A DNA stretch of 64,000 nt from an uncultured Geobacteraceae bacterium (GTDB taxonomy: Bacteria > Desulfobacterota > Desulfuromonadia > Geobacterales > Pseudopelobacteraceae). A program made the position numbers and the translations under genes. A model generated the notes under the pieces. The model had not been told where the DNA came from, searched no databases, and saw nothing but the letters and a program-made list of their open reading frames with translations. Positions 25,617 to 35,169 of the stretch are shown in pieces (positions within the stretch are counted from its first letter, which is position 1; each line of letters begins with the position of its first letter). The stretch spans positions 47,736 to 111,735 of the forward strand of contig CAIRBT010000057.1 of NCBI GenBank assembly GCA_903876875.1, given 5' to 3'.

Positions 25617-28309
25617 ACCGTTTTTCGTTGAGACATACCATGCGGGGACGGCTATTACTCCTGGCGTTGGCTGTTGAAGTTCTCATGTTGTCGATACTGG
25701 TATTTAACAGTCTTCGGGTGCAGCACCGTGCCATGACCGATCAGGCGCGGGTGCAGGCGGATCAATTTCACCCGGTACTGGAAGCAGCACTTACCGCCCC
25801 CCTTGCCCAGCGCGATTTTGCCACCGTTCAGGCCGTTATAGACGAGAGTCGTACCGCCGGTGGTGTTGTCTATATTATTGTTGTTGACCGATATGGAAAA
25901 CGGGCAGGGGCAAGTGGCTGGCCAGCCGACAAGGCTCTTCCTGAGCCGAGTAAAGAGTTGCCCTTTTTCAACGGCTCACGGGAACCGCGTTATGATGTTG
26001 CAAGCCCGATCCAGATGGCAAACCAACAGCTCGGTACCATATACTTTGGCATTGACCTGTCACGAATAGTTGCTGCGCGTCGCATGCTGCTGCTCCAGGG
26101 CATCAGTATTGCGGCGGTTGAAATACTGCTTTCTTCCATTATCCTGTTTCTCCTCGGTTACTGGCTGACACGTCATCTGACATCGCTCACCGAGGCCAGC
26201 CTGCAGGTTGCCTCGGGAAACTTCTCCCCCACCCAGGTTCCAGAGGGGAACGATGATGTGGGGCAATTGGGAACCGCCTTTAACACCATGACCCGGGTCA
26301 TTTCAGAACGGGTAATTGAGCTGACCGTAGCCAAGGAGGCCGCAGAAGCAGCCAGCAAGTCAAAAAGTGAGTTTCTCGCCAACATGAGCCATGAGATTCG
26401 CACCCCCATGAATGGGATTATCGGCATGACCGACCTTGTCATTGAGACGAAGTTGGGTCAGGAACAGGCCGAATATATGCACTCAATTAAAACGTCGGCC
26501 GACCATCTGCTTTCTATAATAAATGATGTACTGGATTTCTCGAAAATTGAAGAAGGCCGCATCATCATCGAAGAAACCCCCTTCCTGCTCCGAAGCGTAG
26601 TCGGACAAACCCTCCGCTCCCTCGCTTCACGGGCAAATGCCAAGGGGCTCGAAATTGTGTTTGATGTGGCTCCGAAAACCCCCGACACCCTTCTCGGAGA
26701 TGCAGGGCGCCTCCGTCAGATACTGATAAATCTGGTTGGTAACGCCATTAAATTCACTGATCGGGGATTTATCAGTGTTGTAGTGACCCAGGTGGAAAAC
26801 AGCACCGAGAGCGTCCTGCTCAGATTTGAGGTAATTGACCGGGGTATCGGTATCACACAAGAACAGCAGGAGCGCATTTTTGAAGCGTTTGAGCAGGGTG
26901 ACGCCTCCACCACCAAACAATTTGCCGGAACCGGACTGGGACTCTCTATTTCTAAACGTCTGGTAACCTTGATGGGGGGTACCATCTCTGTGGTAAGCAG
27001 GCCGGGGGAGGGAAGCTGTTTCAGCTTTACCGCCCGTTGCACTGTGCAGCAACCACTTCACGCCGAAGTGGCCATCGATGACCGTCTGGCGGGACTTTCG
27101 GTTCTTGTGGCAGACGACAACGCCATTAATCGTCAGATGCTCAACAGCTTTCTCTGCCGGTGGCGTGTCACCCCGTTCCTCTGTCGCGATGGTGAGGAAA
27201 CCGTTGCCAAGCTTGCCCAGTTGCGCAGCGAAGGCTCATTGCCGTTTCTTATCCTGTGTGATGTTGCCATGCCCGGCATGGACGGATGGGAGTTAGCCAA
27301 AAGGATCCGGTTAGAAACCGCCTACAACCAGATCCATTTGGTACTTATGCAGGGAAGTAGCATCTGGAACAACCAGCAGCGGTGTCAAGAATTACGCGTC
27401 GACGGGTACCTGACCAAACCGGTCATACCGGAAGAGCTGTACAACACCATAGCAGCTGTCGTTGACGGGCGTGAAATCAGCAGTGCTGTTCACCCGCCTT
27501 CCGACACGAAGGGAGCGGAACAATTGGTTCGCTCCATACTGGTGGTCGATGACGTGGAAATTAATCGTGAGCTGCTCCGTGCCACACTGAACAAACAGGG
27601 GCACAGAATCACCATGGCCCAGAATGGACAAGAGGCGGTCGAGCTGTTTTCCCGCACCCCATTCGACCTCATCTTCATGGATATTCAGATGCCGATTCTT
27701 GACGGTTATGGAGCGGTAAAGGAAATGCGCCGGATTGAGGAGGAGCGTTCCCTACAACGTACACCGGTCATTGCCATGACCGCATATGCCATGGGCAAAG
27801 ACCGGGAAAAGTGCCTTGCCGCCGGCATGGATGAATACCTTTCGAAGCCGGCCAGACCGGTCGACATTCTGGCAACGGTTACCAAATTGCTCCCCCCGGT
27901 AGCGGCCACCGGGACTCCCCCACAGGATGTGACGTATGAAAAGCAGGAAGCGCCGGTAATACGGGAGACGACAGCCCCCACAAATGCCGTTTTTGACCGC
28001 CAGGAGCTGCTCGAACGGCTCGGAGGTCATGAGGAGATGGTAGATCAGTTTTTAAGTATGTTTGTCAGGAATGTGACCGGCTTTATGGAGGCACTCCAGA
28101 TTGCCATTGACCAAAGCAACCTGGAGCAGATTCGTATTCAGGCTCATACCATCAAGGGAGCGGCAGGCAACATTTCGGCCGGCCAGATTCGTAAAACAGC
28201 CGCCGAAATTGAAGCAGATGCCCGTGAAGGGCACTCTGACAGAGTAAGTACCCTGTTCCCCCAACTGGTCGTCGAGTTTACCGTTTTTAAAACTCTGGTT
28301 TCACTTTAA
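25613..28309 (+). CDS. TorS/BarA-like phosphorelay hybrid kinase (HisKA-REC-REC-HPt)
   Basis: 898 residues. TM1 is near 13-33, a periplasmic sensor near 35-155 and TM2 near 162-185, followed by HAMP. HisKA has [12 protein letters not shown] (His260); the ATPase domain has [18 protein letters not shown] and [10 protein letters not shown]. Receiver 1 has [11 protein letters not shown], and receiver 2 has [11 protein letters not shown]. An HPt domain at the end has [10 protein letters not shown] with His845. Both receivers keep their Asp. The gene overlaps the binding-protein gene, which supports sensing through it. The output regulator is uncertain; the HD-GYP protein downstream is a candidate. 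Confidence 0.93.
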   Translation: MNRFSLRHTMRGRLLLLALAVEVLMLSILVFNSLRVQHRAMTDQARVQADQFHPVLEAALTAPLAQRDFATVQAVIDESRTAGGVVYIIVVDRYGKRAGASGWPADKALPEPSKELPFFNGSREPRYDVASPIQMANQQLGTIYFGIDLSRIVAARRMLLLQGISIAAVEILLSSIILFLLGYWLTRHLTSLTEASLQVASGNFSPTQVPEGNDDVGQLGTAFNTMTRVISERVIELTVAKEAAEAASKSKSEFLANMSHEIRTPMNGIIGMTDLVIETKLGQEQAEYMHSIKTSADHLLSIINDVLDFSKIEEGRIIIEETPFLLRSVVGQTLRSLASRANAKGLEIVFDVAPKTPDTLLGDAGRLRQILINLVGNAIKFTDRGFISVVVTQVENSTESVLLRFEVIDRGIGITQEQQERIFEAFEQGDASTTKQFAGTGLGLSISKRLVTLMGGTISVVSRPGEGSCFSFTARCTVQQPLHAEVAIDDRLAGLSVLVADDNAINRQMLNSFLCRWRVTPFLCRDGEETVAKLAQLRSEGSLPFLILCDVAMPGMDGWELAKRIRLETAYNQIHLVLMQGSSIWNNQQRCQELRVDGYLTKPVIPEELYNTIAAVVDGREISSAVHPPSDTKGAEQLVRSILVVDDVEINRELLRATLNKQGHRITMAQNGQEAVELFSRTPFDLIFMDIQMPILDGYGAVKEMRRIEEERSLQRTPVIAMTAYAMGKDREKCLAAGMDEYLSKPARPVDILATVTKLLPPVAATGTPPQDVTYEKQEAPVIRETTAPTNAVFDRQELLERLGGHEEMVDQFLSMFVRNVTGFMEALQIAIDQSNLEQIRIQAHTIKGAAGNISAGQIRKTAAEIEADAREGHSDRVSTLFPQLVVEFTVFKTLVSL

Positions 28310-28343
28310 GCTTCTCTCTAACACCCCAGGCTGGGAGATCTAC

Positions 28344-29450
28344 ATGAACGATGAAATTTCCATACTTGCCGTTGACGACGACAGCATGAACCTTGCGATG
28401 ATTGAGGTCATGCTCGCCGATCTGGACTGCAAAATTTTTAAAGCAGAAAATGGTAAACGTGCTCTTGAGTTAATGGAATCAGAACAGCGCATAGACCTGA
28501 TACTCCTTGACTTGGAAATGCCTGTCATGGATGGTTACGAAACACTCAAACGGATCAAGCAGAGTTTCGACTGGCGCGATATTCCGGTTATTGTGGTGAC
28601 CGCCGGGACGACTGAGGTCACCCATACGCTCTCACTCGGTGCCAATGACTTCATTGCCAAGCCATTTAACCTCGAAGAACTGCGGCTCCGGGTCATGAAC
28701 CACGTGAGAAGCAAGAAACTTTCCGACCTGGCCAAGGATATGAACAGTGTACTGGAAGCGGAAGTGGTAAAAAAGACGGCTGCCCTGCAACGGGCTCTTG
28801 ACCTGTCGCGGGAAGCAGAATTCGAAATTTCACTCCGCCTTGGTCGTGCGGCCGAATCCCGCGACCAGGAAACCGGCATGCATACCCGCCGTATCAGCGA
28901 AATTTCAAAAAGATTGGCACAGCTGGCCGAAATCCCGAATGATGAGTGCGAAATACTCCGTTTCGCCTCGCCGCTCCACGACGTTGGCAAGATAGGCATT
29001 CCGGACCGGATCCTCCTGAAACCGGGCAAACTTGACCCAGCTGAATTCGACATCATGAAACTCCACACCACCATCGGCCACAAGATTCTCTCGGAAGCCG
29101 AGCATTTTCCTGTTATTCATACCGGAGCCATCATTGCCCTCCAGCATCATGAGAAATGGGATGGCAGCGGCTATCCCTCGGGACTGACCGGAGAGGAAAT
29201 CCATATTTTCGCCAGAATCGTCTCGGTTGCCGATGTTTTTGACGCTCTCTGCTCCGAGCGTCCCTACAAAAAGGCCTTCCCTCTGGAAAAAGCCATAGAG
29301 ATTATGAGAGAGGGACGGGGCACATTCTTTGAACCGCGCCTTCTTGATCTTTTTGACTCAAATATCGCCGATTTTGTTGCAATTCGGCAAAAACTACAGG
29401 ATACCCCGGGAGAAAAGCCGAGCATCATTGCCCTTGATGAGCGTGTGTAA
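28344..29450 (+). CDS. Response regulator with HD-GYP domain (RpfG-like c-di-GMP phosphodiesterase)
   Basis: 368 residues. The receiver domain has AVDDDS, Asp56 in LLDLEMPVMDG, and AKPFN. A coiled linker precedes the HD-GYP domain with ETGMHTRRIS, SPLHDVGKIGIPD, HHEKWDGSGYPSGL and SVADVFDAL. HD-GYP proteins of this build degrade cyclic di-GMP; all metal-binding and GYP residues are present, so activity is expected. It starts 34 bases after the phosphorelay kinase and is a plausible output for its HPt domain. A PilZ protein and an HDOD protein lie 2-3 kb downstream on the other strand. Confidence 0.93.
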   Translation: MNDEISILAVDDDSMNLAMIEVMLADLDCKIFKAENGKRALELMESEQRIDLILLDLEMPVMDGYETLKRIKQSFDWRDIPVIVVTAGTTEVTHTLSLGANDFIAKPFNLEELRLRVMNHVRSKKLSDLAKDMNSVLEAEVVKKTAALQRALDLSREAEFEISLRLGRAAESRDQETGMHTRRISEISKRLAQLAEIPNDECEILRFASPLHDVGKIGIPDRILLKPGKLDPAEFDIMKLHTTIGHKILSEAEHFPVIHTGAIIALQHHEKWDGSGYPSGLTGEEIHIFARIVSVADVFDALCSERPYKKAFPLEKAIEIMREGRGTFFEPRLLDLFDSNIADFVAIRQKLQDTPGEKPSIIALDERV

Positions 29451-29575
29451 GAACCGTCGCACTCCACGGAGGACATCAGTTCCTCCCCATAAGAGATAAA
29501 CTGATTGCATATTTGATGTTAGTTGGGATAGCATAGAAAAATATAAGTTCGAATGCATGTACGAAGGGGGTAGAG

Positions 29576-30208
29576 ATGTCGAAAGGGAAATTGGTTGTTA
29601 TTGAGGGAATCTACGGTTCCGGGAAACTCGTCGTGGAGCTTGTTGAAAAGTTGCGAGCCGCTCTGGTGAACGAAGGGCAGACTGTCTATGAGATCGACAG
29701 CCCTGATAGTGGACGCGCTCAGGTCATGGGGGTACAAGGTCTCTCTAACGGATGGCGTTATGGCATGTTTAAACCTGATTTTTTCTTTGAACTTGCTTCA
29801 CGTGCCCGTGTTTGTTCGGTCGCACGGGAGGAAATCAAGCAGGGGAAATTGGTACTTTGCAAGAACTTTACCGTTTCATCCATAGTTCACGCCCGGGTAA
29901 AGGGTCATGATTGGTTCCGTGAAGATCTTAACTGCCTAGAAGCACGGGCACGGGGTCTGCAATTTGGTGGTGAAGTTTCACCGGACTTGACCATTTTCAT
30001 CGACATTTCACCGGAAACCGCAGCCACGGAACTTGGCGAAAGCATGGGAAGCAGCTGTAAGCCGTCTGATCTGGTACTCCAGCGGCAATATTACCATGAA
30101 GAGCTTGCAAAAATGCCCACTGCATGCTGTAAAATCATTGACGGCACCCGTCATGAAGATGATGTATTTACAGAAGCCCTTTCACTTATCAAGGGTATTC
30201 TTTCGTAA
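29576..30208 (+). CDS. Thymidylate-kinase-like protein with degraded active site
   Basis: 210 residues with the overall layout of thymidylate kinase: P-loop at the start, central region rich in Arg, and IDISPETAATELGE matching the lid-adjacent part. Key residues differ. The P-loop reads EGIYGSGKLV where active enzymes have EGIDGSGKTT, so the Asp and the Thr are lost. The DR(Y/F) motif is replaced by LVLCKNFTVSSIVH. These changes argue against normal dTMP kinase activity. A GGGGG run lies 6 bases before the ATG. It is a single-gene unit ended by a hairpin. It may bind nucleotides for regulation. Confidence 0.75.
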   Translation: MSKGKLVVIEGIYGSGKLVVELVEKLRAALVNEGQTVYEIDSPDSGRAQVMGVQGLSNGWRYGMFKPDFFFELASRARVCSVAREEIKQGKLVLCKNFTVSSIVHARVKGHDWFREDLNCLEARARGLQFGGEVSPDLTIFIDISPETAATELGESMGSSCKPSDLVLQRQYYHEELAKMPTACCKIIDGTRHEDDVFTEALSLIKGILS

Positions 30209-30218
30209 CAGACTCCTG

Positions 30219-30256
30219 GGGCAAAGCAGCGCAATGGACACGTCGCTGCTTTGCCC
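30219..30256. terminator. Strong hairpin between convergent genes
   Basis: GGGCAAAGCAGCG (30219-30231) pairs perfectly with CGCTGCTTTGCCC (30244-30256) around a 12-base loop. It sits 10 bases past the kinase-like gene and faces a convergent gene. The T tract is poor on both sides, so it may work as a bidirectional terminator or a 3'-end stabiliser. Confidence 0.7.
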
Positions 30257-30281
30257 TTGTGGTGTAAACTTTTCACCCTTT

Positions 30282-31040
30282 CTATTTCTTTATGACTCCA
30301 TCTTCCACAATCACCCCATACTTATAGCCGGAACCAAAATCACGATCCTTTGCCAGGGTTCCGGTCACCGTCACCGTATCGCCAACTTCCGCAGTCCCAC
30401 GGGTGGTGCAGACCAGATCATTGTTTTTCTTCCCCGCTGAGCCGGTACCATCTTGAAGGTGAAGCCAGGTCTTCTTCATAATTCCTGTCGCTGACTTCAC
30501 GACCTTACCGCGTACAACCACAGTTTTTTTGTCCAGTTTGGCAGATTTTTTGTATATTTCTTCAACCGTATAGGCGTTCGGTCCTTCCGCCTTCGCCACC
30601 GAAATCTTTTCTTTTTCAGCAGCGGCTCCGCCACTCCCCTTCTTCTCCTTTTGCCCAGACGGAGCCGGGGAGACATCGTTTTTTATCGGCACAATGCCGC
30701 TGGAAAAAATGATGCTGTCAAAAGTCCGCTTGAGAGCCTTACTCTCAAAGTTTTTCATGACCATTCCATCAATAAAGCTCACGTAATCCCCCAGCGCAAC
30801 CTTTGCTTCCTGAACCGCCAGCCACACTTTTTCACCATCTTTTTTCTGGATATTGATATAACTGTAACCGCCACCGTTCATCGTCTGCACCACCGTTCCA
30901 GACAGATATGTCGGTTGTTTTTCAGCCGGTGCCTCTGCAGCAGCACCAACCACGGGATGACTTACTGGCAAATCTTCGGCACCAGACGGCAGTGCAACGG
31001 ACAGAAGCAACAGCAACAATACGGGTACGGTTTTTTTCAT
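30282..31040 (-). CDS. Exported protein with two OB-fold-like domains
   Basis: About 252 residues. A signal peptide (KKTVPVLLLLLLSVALPSGA) is followed by an OB-like domain (YLSGTVVQTMNGGGYSYINIQ to FESKALKRTFDSIIFS). A charged, disordered linker rich in Lys, Gly and Ala comes next, then a second OB-like domain with VVVRGKVVKSATGIMKKTW, LHLQDGTG and GDTVTVTGTLAKDRDFGSGY. Similar proteins occur in Geobacter-like genomes and near cytochrome genes, but the role is unknown. ATG 31040 follows AAAGGA by 5 bases; longer starts would spoil the signal peptide. Confidence 0.75.
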   Translation of the reverse strand: MKKTVPVLLLLLLSVALPSGAEDLPVSHPVVGAAAEAPAEKQPTYLSGTVVQTMNGGGYSYINIQKKDGEKVWLAVQEAKVALGDYVSFIDGMVMKNFESKALKRTFDSIIFSSGIVPIKNDVSPAPSGQKEKKGSGGAAAEKEKISVAKAEGPNAYTVEEIYKKSAKLDKKTVVVRGKVVKSATGIMKKTWLHLQDGTGSAGKKNNDLVCTTRGTAEVGDTVTVTGTLAKDRDFGSGYKYGVIVEDGVIKK

Positions 31041-31112
31041 AACATTCCTTTCATTCTTCTCGTTTATTGAAAAAGACGGTCGTGTAAATGACATGGCAGT
31101 GACAGCCCCCCA

Positions 31113-31820
31113 TCACACGGCGTTCTTAATCTCTTTAATGATTTCAATTTGCCGTCGAAAGATAAACTGGGACAAGAGACGCTCATGGGATTTGTCCGGA
31201 TAGATACTATAGACATAGCGATAGGGAACCGCTTCGTCCTTGAGTGCGACCAGTGTTGCCGAAACTTTTATGTCACTGTCCGGAGAGTAGCCACCGCCAG
31301 AAAGCGTGAAACGAATGGTTGCCTCACTATCCAGTGCCAGCGGAGAATATGTCTGGGTTCTGATACTCACCCCGGAAAGGGACAGATCGTCCAGATGCCC
31401 GCTATAAGTACCGAAGCCTGACACAACGGTTACTTCAGGACTCGGGTTCAGGGACATCCTGATGAAGTTTCTCCGTTCGGCCATTATTTCAACATAGGAG
31501 AAATCTATGAATGATGCCGCCTGTTTTTTGACGTTGATATATTGAACACTGGCGAATACGTCATGGGTGAAGAGAGGACTCCTGATGAAGGTGGCACGGT
31601 TCAGATCAATAATAAACGCCTGTTCACTCTTAACATCAAAATCGACAGTGCCCCGTTCAACGGCGACGATAGTTGCCGGGTATGAGAGCGGTAACCCCAG
31701 GTAATAATTTATCAGCTTTACGGTACCGCCCCTATTCGCCTGCAAAATAGAGAGAATGCCAACCTGATCTTCATCATAGGTTTTCTGTATGCGAGTCGTA
31801 TATAAGTTTTCAAGATTCAT
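31113..31820 (-). CDS. PilZ-domain protein (YcgR-like), probable c-di-GMP receptor
   Basis: About 235 residues. The N-terminal half is a YcgR-like beta domain. The C-terminal PilZ domain has the RxxxR-type motif in ERRNFIRMSL and the D/NxSxxG motif in LDDLSLSGVSIR, the two elements that clamp cyclic di-GMP. It probably changes motility, secretion or polysaccharide output when c-di-GMP rises. The start is uncertain: ATG 31820 matches the family length, while GTG starts up to 31913 lack a ribosome site. The HDOD gene ends just upstream on the same strand. Confidence 0.82.
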   Translation of the reverse strand: MNLENLYTTRIQKTYDEDQVGILSILQANRGGTVKLINYYLGLPLSYPATIVAVERGTVDFDVKSEQAFIIDLNRATFIRSPLFTHDVFASVQYINVKKQAASFIDFSYVEIMAERRNFIRMSLNPSPEVTVVSGFGTYSGHLDDLSLSGVSIRTQTYSPLALDSEATIRFTLSGGGYSPDSDIKVSATLVALKDEAVPYRYVYSIYPDKSHERLLSQFIFRRQIEIIKEIKNAV

Positions 31821-31913
31821 AAGTTTCCCACTGAAAACAGCAAAGATAATGGTATGTATACCCGGCACACCGTTCGACGGACGACTAAGGAGTACCCCAC
31901 GAGAACAGAGCAC

Positions 31914-32735
31914 CTATGCACAACTGCCCCGCATGGCTTTCTCCACCTGTGCCGCAACCGCCTCGGTCACCGACAGCACGCCCATTTCCGGCAACACGTC
32001 ATCGGGCTGGATAAACCGGGGATAGGCATCCAGCTCAAATACCCTGCTTTGGAAGTTAATCAGACGAACCATCGCAAGGATGACATCGGGGGGATCAAAA
32101 GTATCGGTATGATGATGTGCCACGATGTTGCAGTAAAGGGGGGGGATGTCCCAGTGATGCATGATGCGATATCCCTGCTCCACATGCATATCGGAAAATA
32201 CATCCAGCAAGGTCTCCCGATCAAGGGCAGCTGTTGTGCCGCTCTTCAGACAGATTTGTTCGAGTGCTTTCAGCAGATAGAGCTTGCCAATATCATGGAG
32301 CAAGCCGGCCAGATAGGCCTGATCAGCAAGAGGCTGGTAGCCGGTGCCAATGGCCAGGGAGCGGCAACCAACGGCACAGGCATGAGAGTGGAGCCACAGG
32401 TGGTGCATCGCCTCGTTAACCACCGGGACAGGTGAAACGTGGAGCGCAGCCTGGGACGCCGCCATGGCCAAACTGGTTATCTGGGCGACACCAAGACGAC
32501 TCACCGACTCTTTGATCGTTTCCGATTTATAGCGACCTGCATAGACCGGAGAATTGGCCATCTTGAGAATCTGTAGCGTGAGGGCCTGATCTTTGTTGAT
32601 TATTTCTATCATGTTATTGATTTCAGCATCAGCATTCGCCAGGAGCTGGAGTAATTCCAGTGCTACGGAATTGAACACCGGCAGCTCTATCGGCTGAAGA
32701 CAAATCTGATAACGAAGATCAAGCGAGAAACCCAT
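31914..32735 (-). CDS. HDOD-domain signalling protein
   Basis: 273 residues covering one HDOD domain: IELPVFNSVALELLQLLAN at the start, KDQALTLQILKMANSPVY in the middle, and the residual HD signature AGLLHDIGKLYLL followed by AHHHTDTFDPP. HDOD proteins regulate signalling and often lack phosphodiesterase activity. ATG 32735 is supported by GGGAAGGTG just upstream; an earlier in-frame start at 32777 has no site. It is followed on the same strand by the PilZ gene, and both fit a c-di-GMP or motility regulatory pair. Confidence 0.85.
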   Translation of the reverse strand: MGFSLDLRYQICLQPIELPVFNSVALELLQLLANADAEINNMIEIINKDQALTLQILKMANSPVYAGRYKSETIKESVSRLGVAQITSLAMAASQAALHVSPVPVVNEAMHHLWLHSHACAVGCRSLAIGTGYQPLADQAYLAGLLHDIGKLYLLKALEQICLKSGTTAALDRETLLDVFSDMHVEQGYRIMHHWDIPPLYCNIVAHHHTDTFDPPDVILAMVRLINFQSRVFELDAYPRFIQPDDVLPEMGVLSVTEAVAAQVEKAMRGSCA

Positions 32736-32855
32736 AGTCACCTTCCCACGGGTGGAGCAATTCGAAAAACCGTTCACCCCACCTCTATCTACAATAATCT
32801 TTTAAGTATACTCCTGTAAAAAAAAATAAAACAGACTGTTTTTTTCTGTTGGGAG

Positions 32856-32864
32856 TGATATAGT
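32856..32864 (+). promoter_or_regulatory. Extended -10 promoter for a small transcript
   Basis: TGATATAGT is an extended -10 (TGn plus TATAGT, 5 of 6 to consensus). A weak -35 (CTGTTT) lies about 17 bases upstream. Transcription would begin near 32871 and run to the terminator at 33111-33140. Confidence 0.45.
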
Positions 32865-32870
32865 GAAATC

Positions 32871-33140
32871 ATAGCTTGGAGGTAAATATGATGTGGGGGA
32901 TTTACCATGGAAGATACTCCGCCTGAGTTTGACCGAAAGTAGGAGGCTGGTGCGCTCCGTTGAAGCCGGTTGTTGTTACAATCTCAAAGGGGGGCGATTA
33001 TTATCGCAAATACTCCACAGAAAATGTACGCTACATAGGTTTTAACATTACTCCGAGGGGTGGTTGAATCGGAATTATCCTTGAAAATGGAATTTTTTAC
33101 TGAACACACGAAGCCCACCGAACAAATTTGGTGGGCTTTT
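32871..33140 (+). ncRNA. Candidate small RNA or small-protein transcript
   Basis: The ~520-base gap between the HDOD gene and murA holds what looks like a stand-alone transcript: an extended -10 at 32856-32864, about 270 bases, and a perfect terminator. Inside are a hairpin GGTAAAT/ATTTACC (32881-32906) that encloses two ATG codons behind GGAGG, and a hairpin GCGAT/ATCGC (32994-33007). Two tiny frames (12 and 11 codons) start in the first hairpin. A longer protein-like frame in another phase runs to 33067. I match no known riboswitch or sRNA family. Confidence 0.4.
33111..33140 (+). terminator. Rho-independent terminator upstream of murA
   Basis: AAGCCCACC (33111-33119) pairs perfectly with GGTGGGCTT (33130-33138) around a 10-base loop, with a short T run after it. 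No annotated plus-strand gene precedes it, so it implies an unannotated transcript at about 32871-33140. Confidence 0.85.
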
Positions 33141-33194
33141 CATTTTCATACAATGGTATTACGGCACCACCCGGACAGAATAGCTAACTTTTGT

Positions 33195-33224
33195 TTGGAC
33201 AAGCATCGCCCCATCAAGTAATAT
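33195..33224 (+). promoter_or_regulatory. Probable sigma-70 promoter of murA-hisGDCB
   Basis: TTGGAC (33195-33200) and TAATAT (33219-33224) are separated by 18 bases and lie 35 bases before the murA start. This is a reasonable housekeeping promoter for the murA-his run. Confidence 0.55.
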
Positions 33225-33258
33225 AGCTGATTTAGTAGACACCAGAAGGAGCGATATT

Positions 33259-34512
33259 GTGGATAAGCTTATCATTAATGGGGGCAAGAAACTTAAGGGA
33301 GATGTGACCGTCAGCGGCTCAAAGAACGCTTCACTCCCCATTTTTGTGGCGACACTGCTGGCTCCCGGAGTCAATCAGATCAGTAACGTGCCGTTTCTGC
33401 GGGACATAAATACCACTATCAAGGTACTGGAATCTCTCGGAGCCTCCGTCGTCGGCACTGGCAACATTGTCAGAATTGACACCTCTACGGTCTCCAGCCA
33501 TGAAGCCACCTACGATCTGGTCAAAACCATGCGTGCCTCCGTACTTGTGCTGGGCCCCCTCCTGGCACGCTTCGGCACGGCACGGGTTTCTTTGCCGGGG
33601 GGCTGCGCCATCGGGGCACGCCCCATTAACCTGCATCTGAAAGGGCTCCAGGCACTTGGAGCTGAAATAACTCTCGAACATGGTTACGTTGAAGCAAAAT
33701 GCAAACAATTGAAGGGTGCCCGCATCAATTTTGACGTATCAACCGTCGGTGGCACCGAGCATCTGATGATGACGGCTGCCCTGGCTAAGGGTGAAACCGT
33801 ACTGGAGAATGCCGCACGCGAGCCGGAAATTGTCGATCTTGCCCTTTATTTGAACCGGATGGGGGCTAAAATTGACGGTGCCGGCACGGACACCATACGG
33901 ATTCAGGGGGTTGCCGAACTCTCGGCGGCCAACTACGAGGTCATGCCAGACCGGATTGAAGCGGGTACCTTCATGATCGCCGCCGCCATGACCGGTGGTG
34001 ATGTCCGTATCCACCGCATGAAACTTGAGCACCTTGACGCGTTGGCATTCAAAATGCTCGATGCCGGCGTGGAGATAACCAGTCGGGATGGTGTGGTGCG
34101 GGTCAAGGGACCAAAGCGGGTCAAGAGTGTCAACATTAAAACCCGCCCCTACCCAGGCTTTCCCACCGACATGCAGGCGCAATTCATGGCCATGATGTGC
34201 GTGGCCGAGGGGGCCAGTGTCGTCTCTGAAAATATTTTTGAAAACCGTTTCATGCATGTATCCGAACTGCAACGCTTTGGTGCCGACATTACGGTGGAAG
34301 GAAATACGGCGACGGTCAAAGGGGTTAAAAAGCTCTCCGGTGCGCCGGTCATGGCGACCGATCTCCGGGCCTCGGCCTCCCTGATTCTGGCCGGACTGGC
34401 CGCCGAAGGCACAACGGAAGTCTCCCGCATTTACCATCTGGATCGTGGCTATGAATCCATCGAGAAGAAGTTCGCCTCCCTCGGTGCCGACATCGTAAGG
34501 GTGAAAGAATGA
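33259..34512 (+). CDS. murA: UDP-N-acetylglucosamine 1-carboxyvinyltransferase
   Basis: 417 residues, full family length. The enzyme transfers enolpyruvate from PEP to UDP-GlcNAc, the first committed step of peptidoglycan synthesis in the cytoplasm. Seen are the N-terminal [15 protein letters not shown], the active-site loop [18 protein letters not shown] with Cys116 (the fosfomycin-target cysteine), and [11 protein letters not shown]. The start is GTG 33259 with GGAG 7 bases upstream. Its stop overlaps hisG (ATGA), placing cell-wall and histidine genes in one operon, an arrangement seen in Geobacter relatives. Confidence 0.97.
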   Translation: MDKLIINGGKKLKGDVTVSGSKNASLPIFVATLLAPGVNQISNVPFLRDINTTIKVLESLGASVVGTGNIVRIDTSTVSSHEATYDLVKTMRASVLVLGPLLARFGTARVSLPGGCAIGARPINLHLKGLQALGAEITLEHGYVEAKCKQLKGARINFDVSTVGGTEHLMMTAALAKGETVLENAAREPEIVDLALYLNRMGAKIDGAGTDTIRIQGVAELSAANYEVMPDRIEAGTFMIAAAMTGGDVRIHRMKLEHLDALAFKMLDAGVEITSRDGVVRVKGPKRVKSVNIKTRPYPGFPTDMQAQFMAMMCVAEGASVVSENIFENRFMHVSELQRFGADITVEGNTATVKGVKKLSGAPVMATDLRASASLILAGLAAEGTTEVSRIYHLDRGYESIEKKFASLGADIVRVKE

Positions 34513-35156
34513 GTGACTGGATTACCATAGCAATCCCCAAGGGGCGTATCCTCGAAGAATCGGTGGCGTTGTTTGGCACAATCGGCATTGACTGTCGGGA
34601 ACTGCTTTCGGATTCCCGCAAACTGATCTTTGAGAACCCGGTGCTGAAGCTCCGTTATATGATCGTACGGGCAACCGATGTGCCAACCTATGTGGAATAC
34701 GGCAGTGCCGATCTGGGCATCGTGGGAAAAGACACTCTGATGGAACAGTGCAAGGATGTCTATGAACCGCTCGATCTGAAATTCGGTTATTGCCGAATGA
34801 TGGTTGCCGAACCGGCCACCATGGCAAAAGCCGATGACCCCTCCTCTTGGTCACACATTCGCATCGCCACCAAATACCCCCATGTCACCGAGAGTTACTT
34901 TGCCGCCCGGGGGGTTCAGGTGGAAATCATCAAGCTGTACGGCTCCATTGAACTGGCACCGCTGGTCGGCCTCTCCGACCGCATCGTCGATTTGGTCTCC
35001 ACCGGCGAAACCATGCGGCAGAATGGCCTGGTGGAGGTGGAAACCATTGCCGAAATAACCACCCGCCTGATTGTCAATCGGGCCAGCCTTAAAACAAAAA
35101 ACAAACGGATTTCAGCTATTATCGAGGGGCTGGAACAGCAGCTCACCACGTGCTGA
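34509..35156 (+). CDS. hisG: ATP phosphoribosyltransferase, short form
   Basis: 215 residues. It catalyses the first step of histidine synthesis, ATP plus PRPP to phosphoribosyl-ATP. Visible features are [10 protein letters not shown] at the start, [12 protein letters not shown], and the PRPP-binding stretch [18 protein letters not shown]. The C-terminal ACT-like regulatory domain of long HisG is absent, so this is the HisGS form that needs the HisZ subunit for activity and feedback by histidine. hisZ is not in this window. The start overlaps murA by 4 bases. Confidence 0.95.
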   Translation: MSDWITIAIPKGRILEESVALFGTIGIDCRELLSDSRKLIFENPVLKLRYMIVRATDVPTYVEYGSADLGIVGKDTLMEQCKDVYEPLDLKFGYCRMMVAEPATMAKADDPSSWSHIRIATKYPHVTESYFAARGVQVEIIKLYGSIELAPLVGLSDRIVDLVSTGETMRQNGLVEVETIAEITTRLIVNRASLKTKNKRISAIIEGLEQQLTTC

Positions 35157-35169
35157 ATAGAGGTACTCC

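Noticed and set aside
29468..29486. GGAGGA/TCCTCC hairpin after the HD-GYP gene
   Set aside because: Six-pair stem without a T tract; too weak to call a terminator.
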